A DNA stretch of 64,000 bases from Gemmatimonadaceae bacterium (GCA_019752115.1 JAIEMN010000016.1:36454-100453); one strand, 5' to 3'; positions 1 to 10,125 are shown, numbered from the stretch's first letter. Program-made: numbers and translations. The notes: a model not told the origin generated them from the letters alone.

Positions 1-1
1 G

Positions 2-49
2 ACCGAGTTCCTTGGCACCGTCGCGCGTCCGCGCGTGAAGGCTGCCTGA
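2..49 (+). CDS. 3' end of an upstream gene (partial)
   Basis: A reading frame open from the window edge ends with TGA at 47-49, about 20 bp before the next start, which would fit the tail of a preceding gene in the same operon. Only about 15 residues are visible, so neither coding status nor function can be judged. Confidence 0.25.
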   Translation, partial: TEFLGTVARPRVKAA

Positions 50-68
50 CCATGCGGAGTTCCTGATC

Positions 69-1811
69 ATGTGCGGTATTGCCGGTCTGCTCGACCACAC
101 CCGCGGCGCGAATCCGTCGTGGATCGATCCGTTCACCGACGCGCTGGTGCATCGCGGCCCCGACGGCCGCGGCACCTGGTGCGACGGCCCGGTGGCGCTC
201 GGCCATCGCCGACTGGCGATTCTCGACCCGTCGCCGCTCGGCGCCTGTCCGATGCCGTACACGGCGCCGGATGGCCGCACGCTGCGCATCACGTTCAACG
301 GGGAGATCTACAACTTCCTCGAGCTGCGCGACGAGCTGCGGCGCGACGGCTACGCCTTTCGGACCGAAACCGATACCGAGGTCATCGCCGCGGCGTGGCA
401 CCGCTGGGGCCTCGACTGCCAGCGCCGCTTCAACGGGATGTGGGCGTTTGCCCTCTGGGATGAGCAGACGCGCACGCTGACGCTCTCGCGTGATCGCTTT
501 GGTGTGAAGCCGCTCTACCTCGCCGTCATGGGGAGCACGATCGCCTTCGCGTCGGAGATCAAGGCGTTTCTCGCGCTCCCGCACTTTCCGCGTACGCTCA
601 ACCAGCAGGCCGCGACGCGCTATTTCACGCATCCCAATGCGTACGATGGCATCTCGCCCGACACCGCCCTCAATGGTGTCATGCGCCTGCCGCCGGGCCA
701 CTCGCTAACGATCACCCCCGAGGGCACGCAGGGCTTCTCGCGCTGGTGGAACACCCGCGATCACCTGCCCAGTGTGCCGGCACGCTATGAGGAACAGGTC
801 GAGCAGTTCCGCGACCTGTTCCTCGACAGCGTGCGCCTGCGCATGCGCAGTGACGTGCCGATCGGGACCTCCCTGAGCGGGGGGCTCGACAGCAGCGCCG
901 TGGCCTCGGGCATGGCCGCGGTCGCGCGCGACGGACATCTCGCCCTCGATCGCTGCGCGAGCGACTGGCAGCGGACCTTCATTGCGAGCTTTCCCGGGCA
1001 TCCGGTGGATGAGCGGGAATTCGCCGATCTCGTCGTGGCGCACACCGGCGCGAAGCCGACCTACTGGAACTTCCAGCAGGCCACCGCGCTCCGCGGACTC
1101 GCCGCCAGTGTCTATGCGCTGGATGATCTGAGCGCCGCGCCAGCCGTGCCCGTGCTGAACATCTACAAGACGATGCGCGAGCACGGCGTGGTCGTGACGC
1201 TCGATGGGCACGGCGGCGATGAGCTGCTCGCCGGCTACTCCTGGTATCGCGAACGGCCGCTCGATCAGCTCAATGACGCGCTCGATCAGGACTTTCACGT
1301 CACGCACCTGCCGGCCATCCTGCGCAACTATGATGGCTGCTCCATGGCCAACGGCGTCGAAGTGCGCTCGCCGTTTCTCGACTGGCGCCTCGTCACCTAC
1401 GCGATGGCGCTGCCCCCGGAAGCCAAACTCGATGCGACCTACAGCAAGCGCATTCTGCGCGATGCGCTGACGGGCATCCTGCCCGACGGGATTCGCACCC
1501 GCACGACCAAGTTCGGCTTCGAGTCGCCGCTGGTGGCGTGGGCCAACGGCCCGCTGGGCGCCGTCCTGCGCGCGGCCAGCCAGACCGAGATCTGGCGGAG
1601 TGCCCCGTCGGCCGCTCAGCCCGAGCAGGTGGCCGCCATCATCCAGGCACGTACAGCCACGCGTCCGCATGGCTTCACCGAAGCCGATCGCGTAGCGGTG
1701 GCCTTCGGATACCGGTTGCTCACGTTCGTGCTCTGGTGCGAACACTATCTCGCCATCGGCGACCGCCGCATCACCCGCATGGTCGGCGCGCCGACCGCGG
1801 CGGCCGCATGA
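69..1811 (+). CDS. asnB: Asparagine-synthase-like glutamine amidotransferase
   Basis: This 580-residue protein has the two-domain plan of class II asparagine synthases. It starts MCGIAG, where Cys2 is the glutaminase nucleophile after Met removal. An ATP-pyrophosphatase signature SGGLDSS follows near residue 270, with DGHGGDELLAGY near residue 380. The family transfers glutamine ammonia to an adenylated carboxylate. The product may be asparagine, but enzymes of this type in surface-polysaccharide clusters often amidate sugar acids. The stop overlaps the glycosyltransferase start (ATGA), so the four genes to 5066 are probably one operon. The glycan context favours the modifying role, but the sequence alone does not settle the substrate. 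Confidence 0.88.
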   Translation: MCGIAGLLDHTRGANPSWIDPFTDALVHRGPDGRGTWCDGPVALGHRRLAILDPSPLGACPMPYTAPDGRTLRITFNGEIYNFLELRDELRRDGYAFRTETDTEVIAAAWHRWGLDCQRRFNGMWAFALWDEQTRTLTLSRDRFGVKPLYLAVMGSTIAFASEIKAFLALPHFPRTLNQQAATRYFTHPNAYDGISPDTALNGVMRLPPGHSLTITPEGTQGFSRWWNTRDHLPSVPARYEEQVEQFRDLFLDSVRLRMRSDVPIGTSLSGGLDSSAVASGMAAVARDGHLALDRCASDWQRTFIASFPGHPVDEREFADLVVAHTGAKPTYWNFQQATALRGLAASVYALDDLSAAPAVPVLNIYKTMREHGVVVTLDGHGGDELLAGYSWYRERPLDQLNDALDQDFHVTHLPAILRNYDGCSMANGVEVRSPFLDWRLVTYAMALPPEAKLDATYSKRILRDALTGILPDGIRTRTTKFGFESPLVAWANGPLGAVLRAASQTEIWRSAPSAAQPEQVAAIIQARTATRPHGFTEADRVAVAFGYRLLTFVLWCEHYLAIGDRRITRMVGAPTAAAA

Positions 1812-3169
1812 CTTCAGGATCTGTGTCGTTCGAATCATCCGCCATGCCCTTCGCCGCGGGCGGCACCCGCCGCCGCGTGCTGATCGGGACCTGCGAGATC
1901 GCCCATCACGTGGTCGATCTGGTCGAAGGGTTTCGCCGCCTCGGGCACGACGCCACCAGCGTCATGTACCACCGGAACAAGTACTATCCCGACGCGACCT
2001 ACGACATCGACGCGACGGGCACCTCGCTGAGCACCGAGTCGCTGCTGTCGCTCATCAACAGCCACGACCTGTTCATCTTCATCTGGACCAGCCTGCTCCC
2101 GGACAACAACGACTTCCCGGTGCTGCGCACGCTGGGCAAGGAGATCGTCACGATCTTCTGTGGAGATGACGTACGCCACTGGTCGGCCTACTCGCAGGAC
2201 TACGGGCGCGATCTGCGCGACCGGGTTCCGGTCCTCGACACGATTCCACTCGAGAAGCAGTTGCGCACCCTGCGCCGCGCCGAGATGGTGGCCGACGCGG
2301 TGTTCTCGCGCCCCAATCAGCACAACCTGGGGGTCCGCCCCTATCACCACTTCCACCTGCCGATCGACCTGCGCCGGATCACGGCGCACATCCCGGATCG
2401 GGAGATTCCCGTGGTGGTACACGCCCCGTCCAATCAGGGGGGTAAGGGATCGGACCTGGTGCTCACCGCGCTCGACACCCTCAAGGCCGAGGGCGTGGCG
2501 TTCGAGCTGCGCCTGTTGACCGACGTGTCCAACGGCGAAGTCCTCGCCGCGCTCGCCGATGCGGACGTCGCGATTGATCAGGTCTTCATTCCCGGGATCT
2601 CGCGCTTTGGTCAGGAGGCGCTCGCGAGCGGCTGTGCACTCGCCAGTGTCATTGAATCGCCCTATGCGGAGTCACCGGATGTCCCGCCGGTGTGGCACAT
2701 CGGCGAACACACCCTGGTGGAGCCGTTCCGCGAGCTGCTCAGCAACCGCGCGCTCCGTCGCTCGCTCGCCGAGCGGGCGCGGACGTACGTCGAGCAGCAC
2801 TACGATGTGGCGGTCGTGGCGAAGGGGATTCTCGATGTGCTGGATCAGCGCACGCGCGGGCCCTTCGATCACTATCCGCGCTTCTATCTGACCGACTATC
2901 GCCTCCCGCCGCAGCACACCATTCCGCCCGACGTCGCCGATGCGACCTCACAGGTGGTGCGCCGCTGGGGGGTGCCGCATGACGCCGATGTGCGGCGACT
3001 GATTCGCGAAGGGTTTCTACGCGACATCCCCTTCGGAGGGTTTGACACGCTTCCACGCTGGGCGCCGGGAACCGGCGCGCGCCGTCCATCCGAGGCGCCG
3101 TGGCCTCGGAATCTGGAAGCGTCCCATAATGCCGCGGCGCCTGCCGCTGTTGGAGTGAGCGATTCATGA
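1808..3169 (+). CDS. GT-B fold glycosyltransferase (GT4-like)
   Basis: A 453-residue protein. The ATG at 1808 overlaps the asnB stop, and the frame stays open further upstream only as a shadow of asnB. The N-terminal half has a Rossmann-type start (RRRVLIGTCEIAHHVVDLVEGF). The C-terminal half carries a GT4-like donor-site pattern: HAPSNQGGKGSD near residue 210 and FGQEALASGCA near residue 270. The predicted role is transfer of a sugar from a nucleotide donor in the cytoplasm. Neighbouring amidotransferase, acyltransferase and formyltransferase genes point to a decorated surface glycan, possibly on flagellin. Donor and acceptor cannot be inferred. Confidence 0.75.
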   Translation: MTSGSVSFESSAMPFAAGGTRRRVLIGTCEIAHHVVDLVEGFRRLGHDATSVMYHRNKYYPDATYDIDATGTSLSTESLLSLINSHDLFIFIWTSLLPDNNDFPVLRTLGKEIVTIFCGDDVRHWSAYSQDYGRDLRDRVPVLDTIPLEKQLRTLRRAEMVADAVFSRPNQHNLGVRPYHHFHLPIDLRRITAHIPDREIPVVVHAPSNQGGKGSDLVLTALDTLKAEGVAFELRLLTDVSNGEVLAALADADVAIDQVFIPGISRFGQEALASGCALASVIESPYAESPDVPPVWHIGEHTLVEPFRELLSNRALRRSLAERARTYVEQHYDVAVVAKGILDVLDQRTRGPFDHYPRFYLTDYRLPPQHTIPPDVADATSQVVRRWGVPHDADVRRLIREGFLRDIPFGGFDTLPRWAPGTGARRPSEAPWPRNLEASHNAAAPAAVGVSDS

Positions 3170-4179
3170 CCTTGACTGACAGCTACGCCCACGAAGCCGT
3201 CGAAGCGCCCCTCGAGGTGTGCGACCTCGCGGACATGCCCGATGCCGAATGGGATGCGTTCGTGGATCGCTGCTACAACGGCACGCTCTTTCACAAGCGG
3301 GCGTTTCTGGCGTATCACGAGCCCGGACGCTTTCACTTCACCTGGCTTGGCTTTCGCGACGGCCATGGCGCGCTCATGGGGGTGCTGCCGTGCGTCATTC
3401 GCCACGGCGAGCTGCTGAGCCCCATGGGGGCCTCGTACGGCGGCATCATTGCGCTGCCGTCGTCGTTCAGCATGATGTGGCGCATGGTGGATGCCCTGCA
3501 GCGGTGGGTCCGGCAGCAGGAGCTCCGCCGCGTATCGTTCACCTATGCGCCGCTCACGTACAACCGCGGCATGTCGCAGGACCTGGATTTCGCGATGCTG
3601 TACGGCGGCTTCCAGAATTCCCGGAATCTGTTCTCCAGCGTCGTCGATCTCTCGGCGTTCGACGACGAGGATCCCACGCACCATCTCACGCCAATGGGGC
3701 GCCGGGCGATTCGCAAATCGGAGAAGGAAGGGATCGTCGTCTCCGAGAGCGATGACCTGGCCGAGTATTATCCGATCCTCGAAGAGAACAAGCGGAAGTT
3801 CGATGTGAAGCCGGCGCATTCGCTGGCCGAGCTCGAACGGATCCGCACGCTCGTCCCGGGCACGTGGCGGCTCATGGCCGCCCGACACGAAGGCGAGCTG
3901 GTCGCCGGCGTGCTCACCACGCACTGCAACCCGCGGGTGCTGCTGGCGTTCTACATCGCCAGCCGCCCGGAGTATCAGCACATGCGCCCGGTGAACCGCG
4001 TGCTCTTCGACACCGCCAAGTGGGCGCGCGCGAACGGGTACTACTTCCTCGATCTCGGCGTGTCGATGAACACGGCGTCGGACAATCCGATGGAGCCGGC
4101 GTGGAGCCTGATCAGCTTCAAGGAGTTCATCGGCTCGCGCGGGTTCCTGCGTCCGTCGTACACCTGGACCCCCACCTGA
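3166..4179 (+). CDS. FemAB/BioF2-like GNAT-fold acyltransferase
   Basis: A 337-residue protein whose ATG overlaps the preceding stop (ATGA). The pattern is that of Acetyltransf_6/FemAB-like proteins of polysaccharide loci: an N-terminal region with W-x-G-F-R-D and ASYGGI, a central basic GRRAIRKSEKEG segment near residue 185, and a C-terminal acceptor region (YYFLDLGVSMNT, near residue 285). Such enzymes acylate amino sugars or transfer aminoacyl groups. It lies directly before a formyltransferase gene, which suggests that two different N-acyl decorations are put on one glycan. The exact donor is unknown. Confidence 0.7.
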   Translation: MTLTDSYAHEAVEAPLEVCDLADMPDAEWDAFVDRCYNGTLFHKRAFLAYHEPGRFHFTWLGFRDGHGALMGVLPCVIRHGELLSPMGASYGGIIALPSSFSMMWRMVDALQRWVRQQELRRVSFTYAPLTYNRGMSQDLDFAMLYGGFQNSRNLFSSVVDLSAFDDEDPTHHLTPMGRRAIRKSEKEGIVVSESDDLAEYYPILEENKRKFDVKPAHSLAELERIRTLVPGTWRLMAARHEGELVAGVLTTHCNPRVLLAFYIASRPEYQHMRPVNRVLFDTAKWARANGYYFLDLGVSMNTASDNPMEPAWSLISFKEFIGSRGFLRPSYTWTPT

Positions 4180-4193
4180 GCGCGACGCCGCCA

Positions 4194-5066
4194 ATGCGCC
4201 GTCTCGCGCTCCTCGGCTGGAACGACAACACGCAGCGGTGTCTTGACGCGCTCGCGTATCGGCAGCGCGTGCCGTCGGTCGTGGTGGTGCCGGCCGGCGT
4301 GGAGTCCAGCGCGCTGCAAGCGCAGGCACGAGGGTGGGGGATTGAGGTACGGGTCGCCGATCGGCAGACCGCGTTGCGAACGCTGCTCCCCGACATCGCG
4401 CTCATCGCCAGCGCGTCGTGGCCGCTCAAGATCAGCGCGGAGGATATCGCCGCCTTTCCCGATGCGATCATCAATGTGCATGGCGCCGCCTTGCCGCGGT
4501 GGCGTGGGCCGCATCCGCTCAACTGGGCACTCCTCGCCGACGACCCCACGATTGGTGTTACCGTGCATCATGTCGCCGTTGGCCTCGACGAAGGCGACAT
4601 CATTCTGCAGCAGACGTTGCCGCTGAACGACGAGGATACGCTGCTCGATGTACGGGCGCTGGTGCACCGCGCGGGCGCCGCATTGCTGGCGGATGCGGTC
4701 GCGCGGCTCGATCGCGGTGACGCGCCACGCATCCCACAGGATCCCGCAGCCGCGACGCAGGCCCGTCGCCGCACCCCCGACGATGGTCGCATCACCTGGT
4801 CGGCCTCGGCACGCACCTGCTTTGCGCACATCCGCGCGAGCGGACGACCCACGCCCGGTGCCTTTACGCATCGCGGCGACGAGCGCGTGACCATCTGGCG
4901 GGCCGCGATTACGACGTCTCCCGCCGGATCCGAGCTCCCCGGTACGGTTCTGCAGACGCATCCGATGCCAATCGTGCGCACGGGCGACGGCGGCGCGCTG
5001 GCGCTGCTCGAGTGGGAAGGACCGACGCTGGCAGTCGGCGATCGACTCGCGTCGCCGACCGGCTAG
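4194..5066 (+). CDS. Formyltransferase, Fmt-like fold, probable sugar N-formyltransferase
   Basis: A 290-residue protein related to methionyl-tRNA formyltransferase. The folate-dependent catalytic triad is visible as Asn94 and His96 (INVH) and Asp132 (GLDEGD). The His-Asp spacing matches E. coli Fmt, and the LPRWRG loop is kept. It sits last in a glycan operon rather than beside def or rRNA-modification genes. Formylation of an amino sugar is therefore more likely than initiator tRNA formylation, though the latter is not excluded. The C-terminal domain is divergent. Start is the ATG 15 bp after the preceding stop; the frame extends upstream only as a shadow. Confidence 0.72.
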   Translation: MRRLALLGWNDNTQRCLDALAYRQRVPSVVVVPAGVESSALQAQARGWGIEVRVADRQTALRTLLPDIALIASASWPLKISAEDIAAFPDAIINVHGAALPRWRGPHPLNWALLADDPTIGVTVHHVAVGLDEGDIILQQTLPLNDEDTLLDVRALVHRAGAALLADAVARLDRGDAPRIPQDPAAATQARRRTPDDGRITWSASARTCFAHIRASGRPTPGAFTHRGDERVTIWRAAITTSPAGSELPGTVLQTHPMPIVRTGDGGALALLEWEGPTLAVGDRLASPTG

Positions 5067-5101
5067 CTCCCGCGCGCCGCGCGGCCGCTTAGCGGCTCTG
5101 C

Positions 5102-6613
5102 CTAGCGGTTCCGCGCCCCGGCGCTCACCGCGCCATTCGCCGCCACCAACCCGCCAAGCCGCGCCTGCACTTCGAGCACCGCCGTCCGCCATTCGCCGGC
5201 GGCCGCCTGCCGGATGGGCTCCACGCTCGGATACCACCGATGCGCCGGCGTCTCCGCGGCCCAGCGCCAGTCGAGCCCCACCTGCGGCAGGAGCAGCCAC
5301 GTGCGACGCCCCAGCGCGCCAGCCAGATGCGCCACCGCACTGTCGATCGTGATCACCGCATCGAGTTGCCGCAGCAGCTGCGCCGTCCGCTGAAACGTGG
5401 TGAGCAGCGACGACGGATCCTGCAGTGACAGCCGGCGCGGGAGCGTCGCCAGATCAGCCGCGCGCTCCCCCTGCTGCAGGCTCACCCAGGTGACATCCGT
5501 GCGCTTGAGCAGCGGCTCGAACACGCCCAGCGGAATGGAGCGGTGCATGTCGTTCACATGCGTGGCGCTCCCCGCCCACACCAGGCCGATGCGCGGCCGA
5601 TCGCCGGGCAACTCGGCGCACCACGCCGCCAGCGCGGCATCCATCACGGCCGGCACTTTGAGATACGGTGTGGCGCTCGCCATCACCGCCGCCGTGGTGT
5701 GCAACCCCAGACGATGCGGCAACGCCGTCAGCGCGACCTGCACATCGTGCGCGGGCACCGGATCGGAGAAACTCACCACCGCGTCGGCCACGTCGCTGCC
5801 GGCGAGCAGGGAGTGCAGCGCCGTGGGGACCACCAACACCACCCGCCCGCCCTGCGCCCGCAGTGGCACCAGCCATCGCACGAACTGCAGCGTGTCGCCC
5901 AACCCCTGCTCGGCATGCACCAGCAGCGTGCGGCCGGCGAGCGACTCGCCCTCCCATCGCGGCTGCGTCCACTTGCGACGCATGCCCTCGAGCAGCGAGG
6001 TGCGTTCGCGCCATTCGTACGCGCGCCAGCCGTCGGCCCACGCGCCGCGCGCCAGCAGCGTCATCGCGCGATTGAATTGGGCGTTGGCGTGCTCCGGTGC
6101 CCGTTGCAGCACGGCATTCGCGGCCGCTTCGGCCTCCTCGTACCGCCCGGCGAACATCAGCGCCGCCGAGCGATTGGCCTGGGCTTCGAGATGGGTCGGC
6201 TCAAGCGCGAGGGCCCGATCGTACGCGGTCACCGCGTCGGTGACGCGACCGGCAATCTGCAGCGCGCGACCGTACGCATACCACGTCGCGGCATCACGCG
6301 GCTCAAGGGTCGCCGCCTTCTTGAGCGGACTGAGCGCATCATCGGCGCGGCGCGCCGCCACGAGCGCATTGCCCAGATTCACCAGAATCGGCGCCGCCTC
6401 CGGCAGCTCCTTGGCCAGCGGCTTGAGCATGGCGATCGCGCCATTGGCATCGCCCTGCTCGAGACGCAGCACCCCCAGCGCATTCCGGACCCCCACGTGA
6501 CGCCCGTCCTTCGCGTGCGCCTCGGCCAGCAATGCAATCGCGCGCGCCGGCTGTCCGGCGCGCGCGAGGGTCAAGGCTTCCTGATACGTCGCTTCGATTT
6601 CAGCTCGGGACAT
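5102..6613 (-). CDS. TPR protein with C-terminal GT9/GT41-like glycosyltransferase domain
   Basis: A 503-residue protein. Residues 1-205 are about six tetratricopeptide repeats (for example DALSPLKKAATLEPRDAATW). Residues 215-490 form a glycosyltransferase domain with EQGLGDTLQFVRW, GLVWAGS and ITIDSAVAHLAGALG, typical of TPR-linked heptosyltransferase-like enzymes. It is 22 bp downstream of fliW on the same strand, so it is probably transcribed with flgL and fliW from the sigma-28 type promoter at 8124-8150. That timing would suit an enzyme that glycosylates flagellin or a hook-associated protein. It converges with the glycan operon ending at 5066. Confidence 0.8.
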   Translation of the reverse strand: MSRAEIEATYQEALTLARAGQPARAIALLAEAHAKDGRHVGVRNALGVLRLEQGDANGAIAMLKPLAKELPEAAPILVNLGNALVAARRADDALSPLKKAATLEPRDAATWYAYGRALQIAGRVTDAVTAYDRALALEPTHLEAQANRSAALMFAGRYEEAEAAANAVLQRAPEHANAQFNRAMTLLARGAWADGWRAYEWRERTSLLEGMRRKWTQPRWEGESLAGRTLLVHAEQGLGDTLQFVRWLVPLRAQGGRVVLVVPTALHSLLAGSDVADAVVSFSDPVPAHDVQVALTALPHRLGLHTTAAVMASATPYLKVPAVMDAALAAWCAELPGDRPRIGLVWAGSATHVNDMHRSIPLGVFEPLLKRTDVTWVSLQQGERAADLATLPRRLSLQDPSSLLTTFQRTAQLLRQLDAVITIDSAVAHLAGALGRRTWLLLPQVGLDWRWAAETPAHRWYPSVEPIRQAAAGEWRTAVLEVQARLGGLVAANGAVSAGARNR

Positions 6614-6635
6614 GGTCCCAAACTACGCCGCGGAC

Positions 6636-7142
6636 TCAGGCAAACGCCACGCCGGCGTCGTCGTCGCGGGGAAACTTCGTGAGATCGACCGGCTCCCGCA
6701 TGCCATGCGCGTCGTCGCGGCTGATGATCTGCATGGCGCGACGGGTGCGCAGGTTGATGACGATCGGCGCCCGGAAATTGCCCGTCACCGTGTCCTGCGG
6801 CGTGGCCGGCAGCGCCAGCATGATCAGGGCGAGGACGTCCGTCGGATCGGTGATCCCGAGCATGCTCTTTTCCAGATCGCCGAGATCCACGACGTAGCCG
6901 GGATTCACCACGAACGGATCGGCCAGCACGAAGCTGACCTGCGGCTCACCGGTCGACATGAACCACCACAACCCCTGGCGGGCGCCGGGGAGCAAGGCGT
7001 AGTCGAGTCGATCGGGGAACCCCCACAGCGCCTCGGAGAGATGCACCACCGACTGGCTGGGGACGGTCAGGGTGCCGGCGGCGTGCGCGATCGTGACCGT
7101 GTCGGTCGTGTCCATCGCCGCCGCTTCAGGAGCGTCAGTCAT
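6636..7142 (-). CDS. fliW: FliW, flagellar assembly factor and CsrA antagonist
   Basis: A 168-residue protein with FliW family features: LWGFPDRLDYALLPG near residue 42, a central segment with FVLADPFVVNPGY, and NFRAPIVIN near residue 122. FliW binds CsrA and flagellin in turn and so links flagellin translation to export. Its ATG shares one base with the flgL stop (TGATG), so the two are translationally coupled. A csrA gene lies at 52096, in a different operon. An N-terminal extension of about 18 residues precedes the conserved part. Confidence 0.92.
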   Translation of the reverse strand: MTDAPEAAAMDTTDTVTIAHAAGTLTVPSQSVVHLSEALWGFPDRLDYALLPGARQGLWWFMSTGEPQVSFVLADPFVVNPGYVVDLGDLEKSMLGITDPTDVLALIMLALPATPQDTVTGNFRAPIVINLRTRRAMQIISRDDAHGMREPVDLTKFPRDDDAGVAFA

Positions 7143-8059
7143 CAGATGTAGTTCGCCAGGCTGAGGCCCAGGATGCGCGAGGTCGCACCCATGGCCGCCT
7201 GATACAGGGTTTGCTTGCCGACCAGGTCCACCATGGCCTTGTCGATTTCGGTGTCGCGCAGATCCGAGCGATACGCGAGCAGGTCGTTCTCCATCTGGTC
7301 GAGACGCGTCTTCGCATCTTCCATCTCGTTGATGCGCGCGCCCTGCGTCCCGACCAGCGCCTGCACATTCGAGTTGGCGGCGGTGATGCGATCGGTCGCG
7401 GCGCGAATCGCGGCGGTGTCGTCGGCGCCCAGCGCATCGGAGAGCGCGCGCATGGCCGCGAGCGCGTCCGTGTCGAGGAAGACCTGCGTGCCGTTGTGGT
7501 TCGGTGTGACGAACTTGTTGTCGCCGATCTCAAGCGTCGGATTGCCGCTCGGATTGACCGGGTTGCCGCTCAGCGTGAGCGCCGAGAATGACGTGGGGCT
7601 CGCCGGCGGCGGCGTCACGAATGGCGCTTCGCCCGAGCGGGTACCGCCAAAGAGATACTCGTCGCCGAAGCGCGTGTTGCCCAGCTGTGCGGCCTGATCG
7701 AGCAGCTGATCGATTTCCTTCTTGATGATCAGCCGCGACTGCGTGTTGGCGGTCGCGCTGGCGGCCTGAATGCCCAGTTCGGCGCCGCGGCTCAGCGTGT
7801 TGCCCAGCGAGTTGAGGACGTTCTCCTCAGCCGTCGCGCGGGAGACCCCGATGTTGATGTTGCGCCGGAACTGCGTGATTGCGCGCATGGAGCTGCCCAC
7901 GCGTACGACTTCACTCGCACTCGTCGGATCATCCGACATCTTGCGAATGCGGAGACCGGACGAGATGTCTTCGCGTAGCCGATCCACACCCGCGAGCCCC
8001 GACTGCAGGCGATACTGCGAGTTCCGCGTGATGATCGAGTTGGTGACGCGCATGGGCAC
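7142..8059 (-). CDS. flgL: FlgL, hook-filament junction protein (HAP3)
   Basis: A 305-residue protein with a flagellin-like N-terminal helix (MRVTNSIITRN, then SSGLRIRKMSDDP) and a C-terminal D0 helix ending GLSLANYI. It forms the distal ring between hook and filament. The start could be the ATG at 8059 or the one at 8053 (MRVT), which fits the family better. It leads the unit flgL-fliW-TPR glycosyltransferase. A sigma-28 type promoter lies about 65 bp upstream. It is separated from flgK (50645), with which flgL is usually paired. Confidence 0.93.
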   Translation of the reverse strand: MPMRVTNSIITRNSQYRLQSGLAGVDRLREDISSGLRIRKMSDDPTSASEVVRVGSSMRAITQFRRNINIGVSRATAEENVLNSLGNTLSRGAELGIQAASATANTQSRLIIKKEIDQLLDQAAQLGNTRFGDEYLFGGTRSGEAPFVTPPPASPTSFSALTLSGNPVNPSGNPTLEIGDNKFVTPNHNGTQVFLDTDALAAMRALSDALGADDTAAIRAATDRITAANSNVQALVGTQGARINEMEDAKTRLDQMENDLLAYRSDLRDTEIDKAMVDLVGKQTLYQAAMGATSRILGLSLANYI

Positions 8060-8123
8060 AGGGGTCAGTGGTCCATCTGCCCGACGGCCGATCTGCCGTC
8101 CGACTGCCGCCGCTCCATGGGAA

Positions 8124-8150
8124 GTATCGGAGTTCCGACAACAGCCTTTA
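8124..8150 (-). promoter_or_regulatory. Sigma-28 (FliA) type promoter for flgL-fliW
   Basis: Read on the minus strand: TAAAGGCT, an 11-bp spacer, then TCCGATAC. The FliA consensus is TAAAGTTT-N11-GCCGATAA; six of eight bases match in each hexamer-like box and the spacing is exact. The predicted start site is near 8117, giving a leader of about 60 nt before flgL. Confidence 0.72.
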
Positions 8151-8283
8151 GCGTTTGGACCCGCTCCCGGCTATTTTTGCCGGGTACGATTCTGACCATG
8201 AGACGCACCACCGGCCCATTCGTCACGGGGCCGGCACGACCCGGCGAAATCGTCCCCCTCGGGATCCCCCTCCACCGATCCGC

Positions 8284-9744
<1,461 letters not shown>

Positions 9745-9764
9745 GCGGCGGCCGCTCGCGTTGT

Positions 9765-9878
9765 GAACTGATCGCACAGAGGACACAGAGCCACAGAACT
9801 CACAGGGGCGCGCCCGAGATCGTTCGGAGCGCGCCTCAGTGTTTCTCTGTGGCTCTGTGAACTCCGTGCGATCAGTTC
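9765..9878. repeat. Long imperfect inverted repeat of the CACAGAG family, copy 1
   Basis: Two arms of about 49 bp (9765-9813 and 9829-9878) start and end with GAACTGATCGCAC and its complement, contain repeated CACAGAG/CCACAGA words, and close with GGCGCGC. The loop is about 15 bp. It begins 20 bp after the stop of the sigma-54 activator gene, so it may end transcription in both directions. A related element is at 61011-61116. Confidence 0.85.
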
Positions 9879-9985
9879 AGAAAAATGCGATTGGTGCCGA
9901 TACCCTCAGCCGAAGCCGTGCGAGCGGTCCGGGTGACTCGTGTCACTAGGCAAGCGCGCGAATCCACACGGCACTTTTGGTCCAT

Positions 9986-10024
9986 CCCCCGCTAGGCAGG
10001 ATTTTCCTGCCGGGCGGGTTTTTT
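9986..10024 (+). terminator. Rho-independent terminator before flgB operon
   Basis: The stem CCCGC-TA-GGCAGG pairs with CCTGCC-G-GGCGGG around an ATTTT loop and is followed by TTTTTT. It isolates the flgB promoter from read-through of the activator gene. Confidence 0.85.
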
Positions 10025-10090
10025 CATACCCCCAACCCAACCCGCGAACCCCCAACCCTAGAACACCAAACCCCTAACTGATCTGTTTTC

Positions 10091-10100
10091 AATGACTTAG
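10091..10100 (+). promoter_or_regulatory. Conserved upstream box (ATGACTTAG) of flgB sigma-54 promoter
   Basis: AATGACTTAG lies with its CTTA starting 33 bp before the -24 GG. The same core occurs at matching positions before fliL, fliQ and flgF, so it is a candidate binding site for the activator or an accessory factor. Confidence 0.5.
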
Positions 10101-10125
10101 AAGCAAAGCGCACCAAGCCCCGCAG

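Noticed and set aside
8160..8190. Hairpin CCCGGC-TATTTTT-GCCGGG between flgL and the sigma-54 regulator as a terminator
   Set aside because: It lies between divergent genes, has the T-run in the loop and no tail, so it cannot end either transcript.
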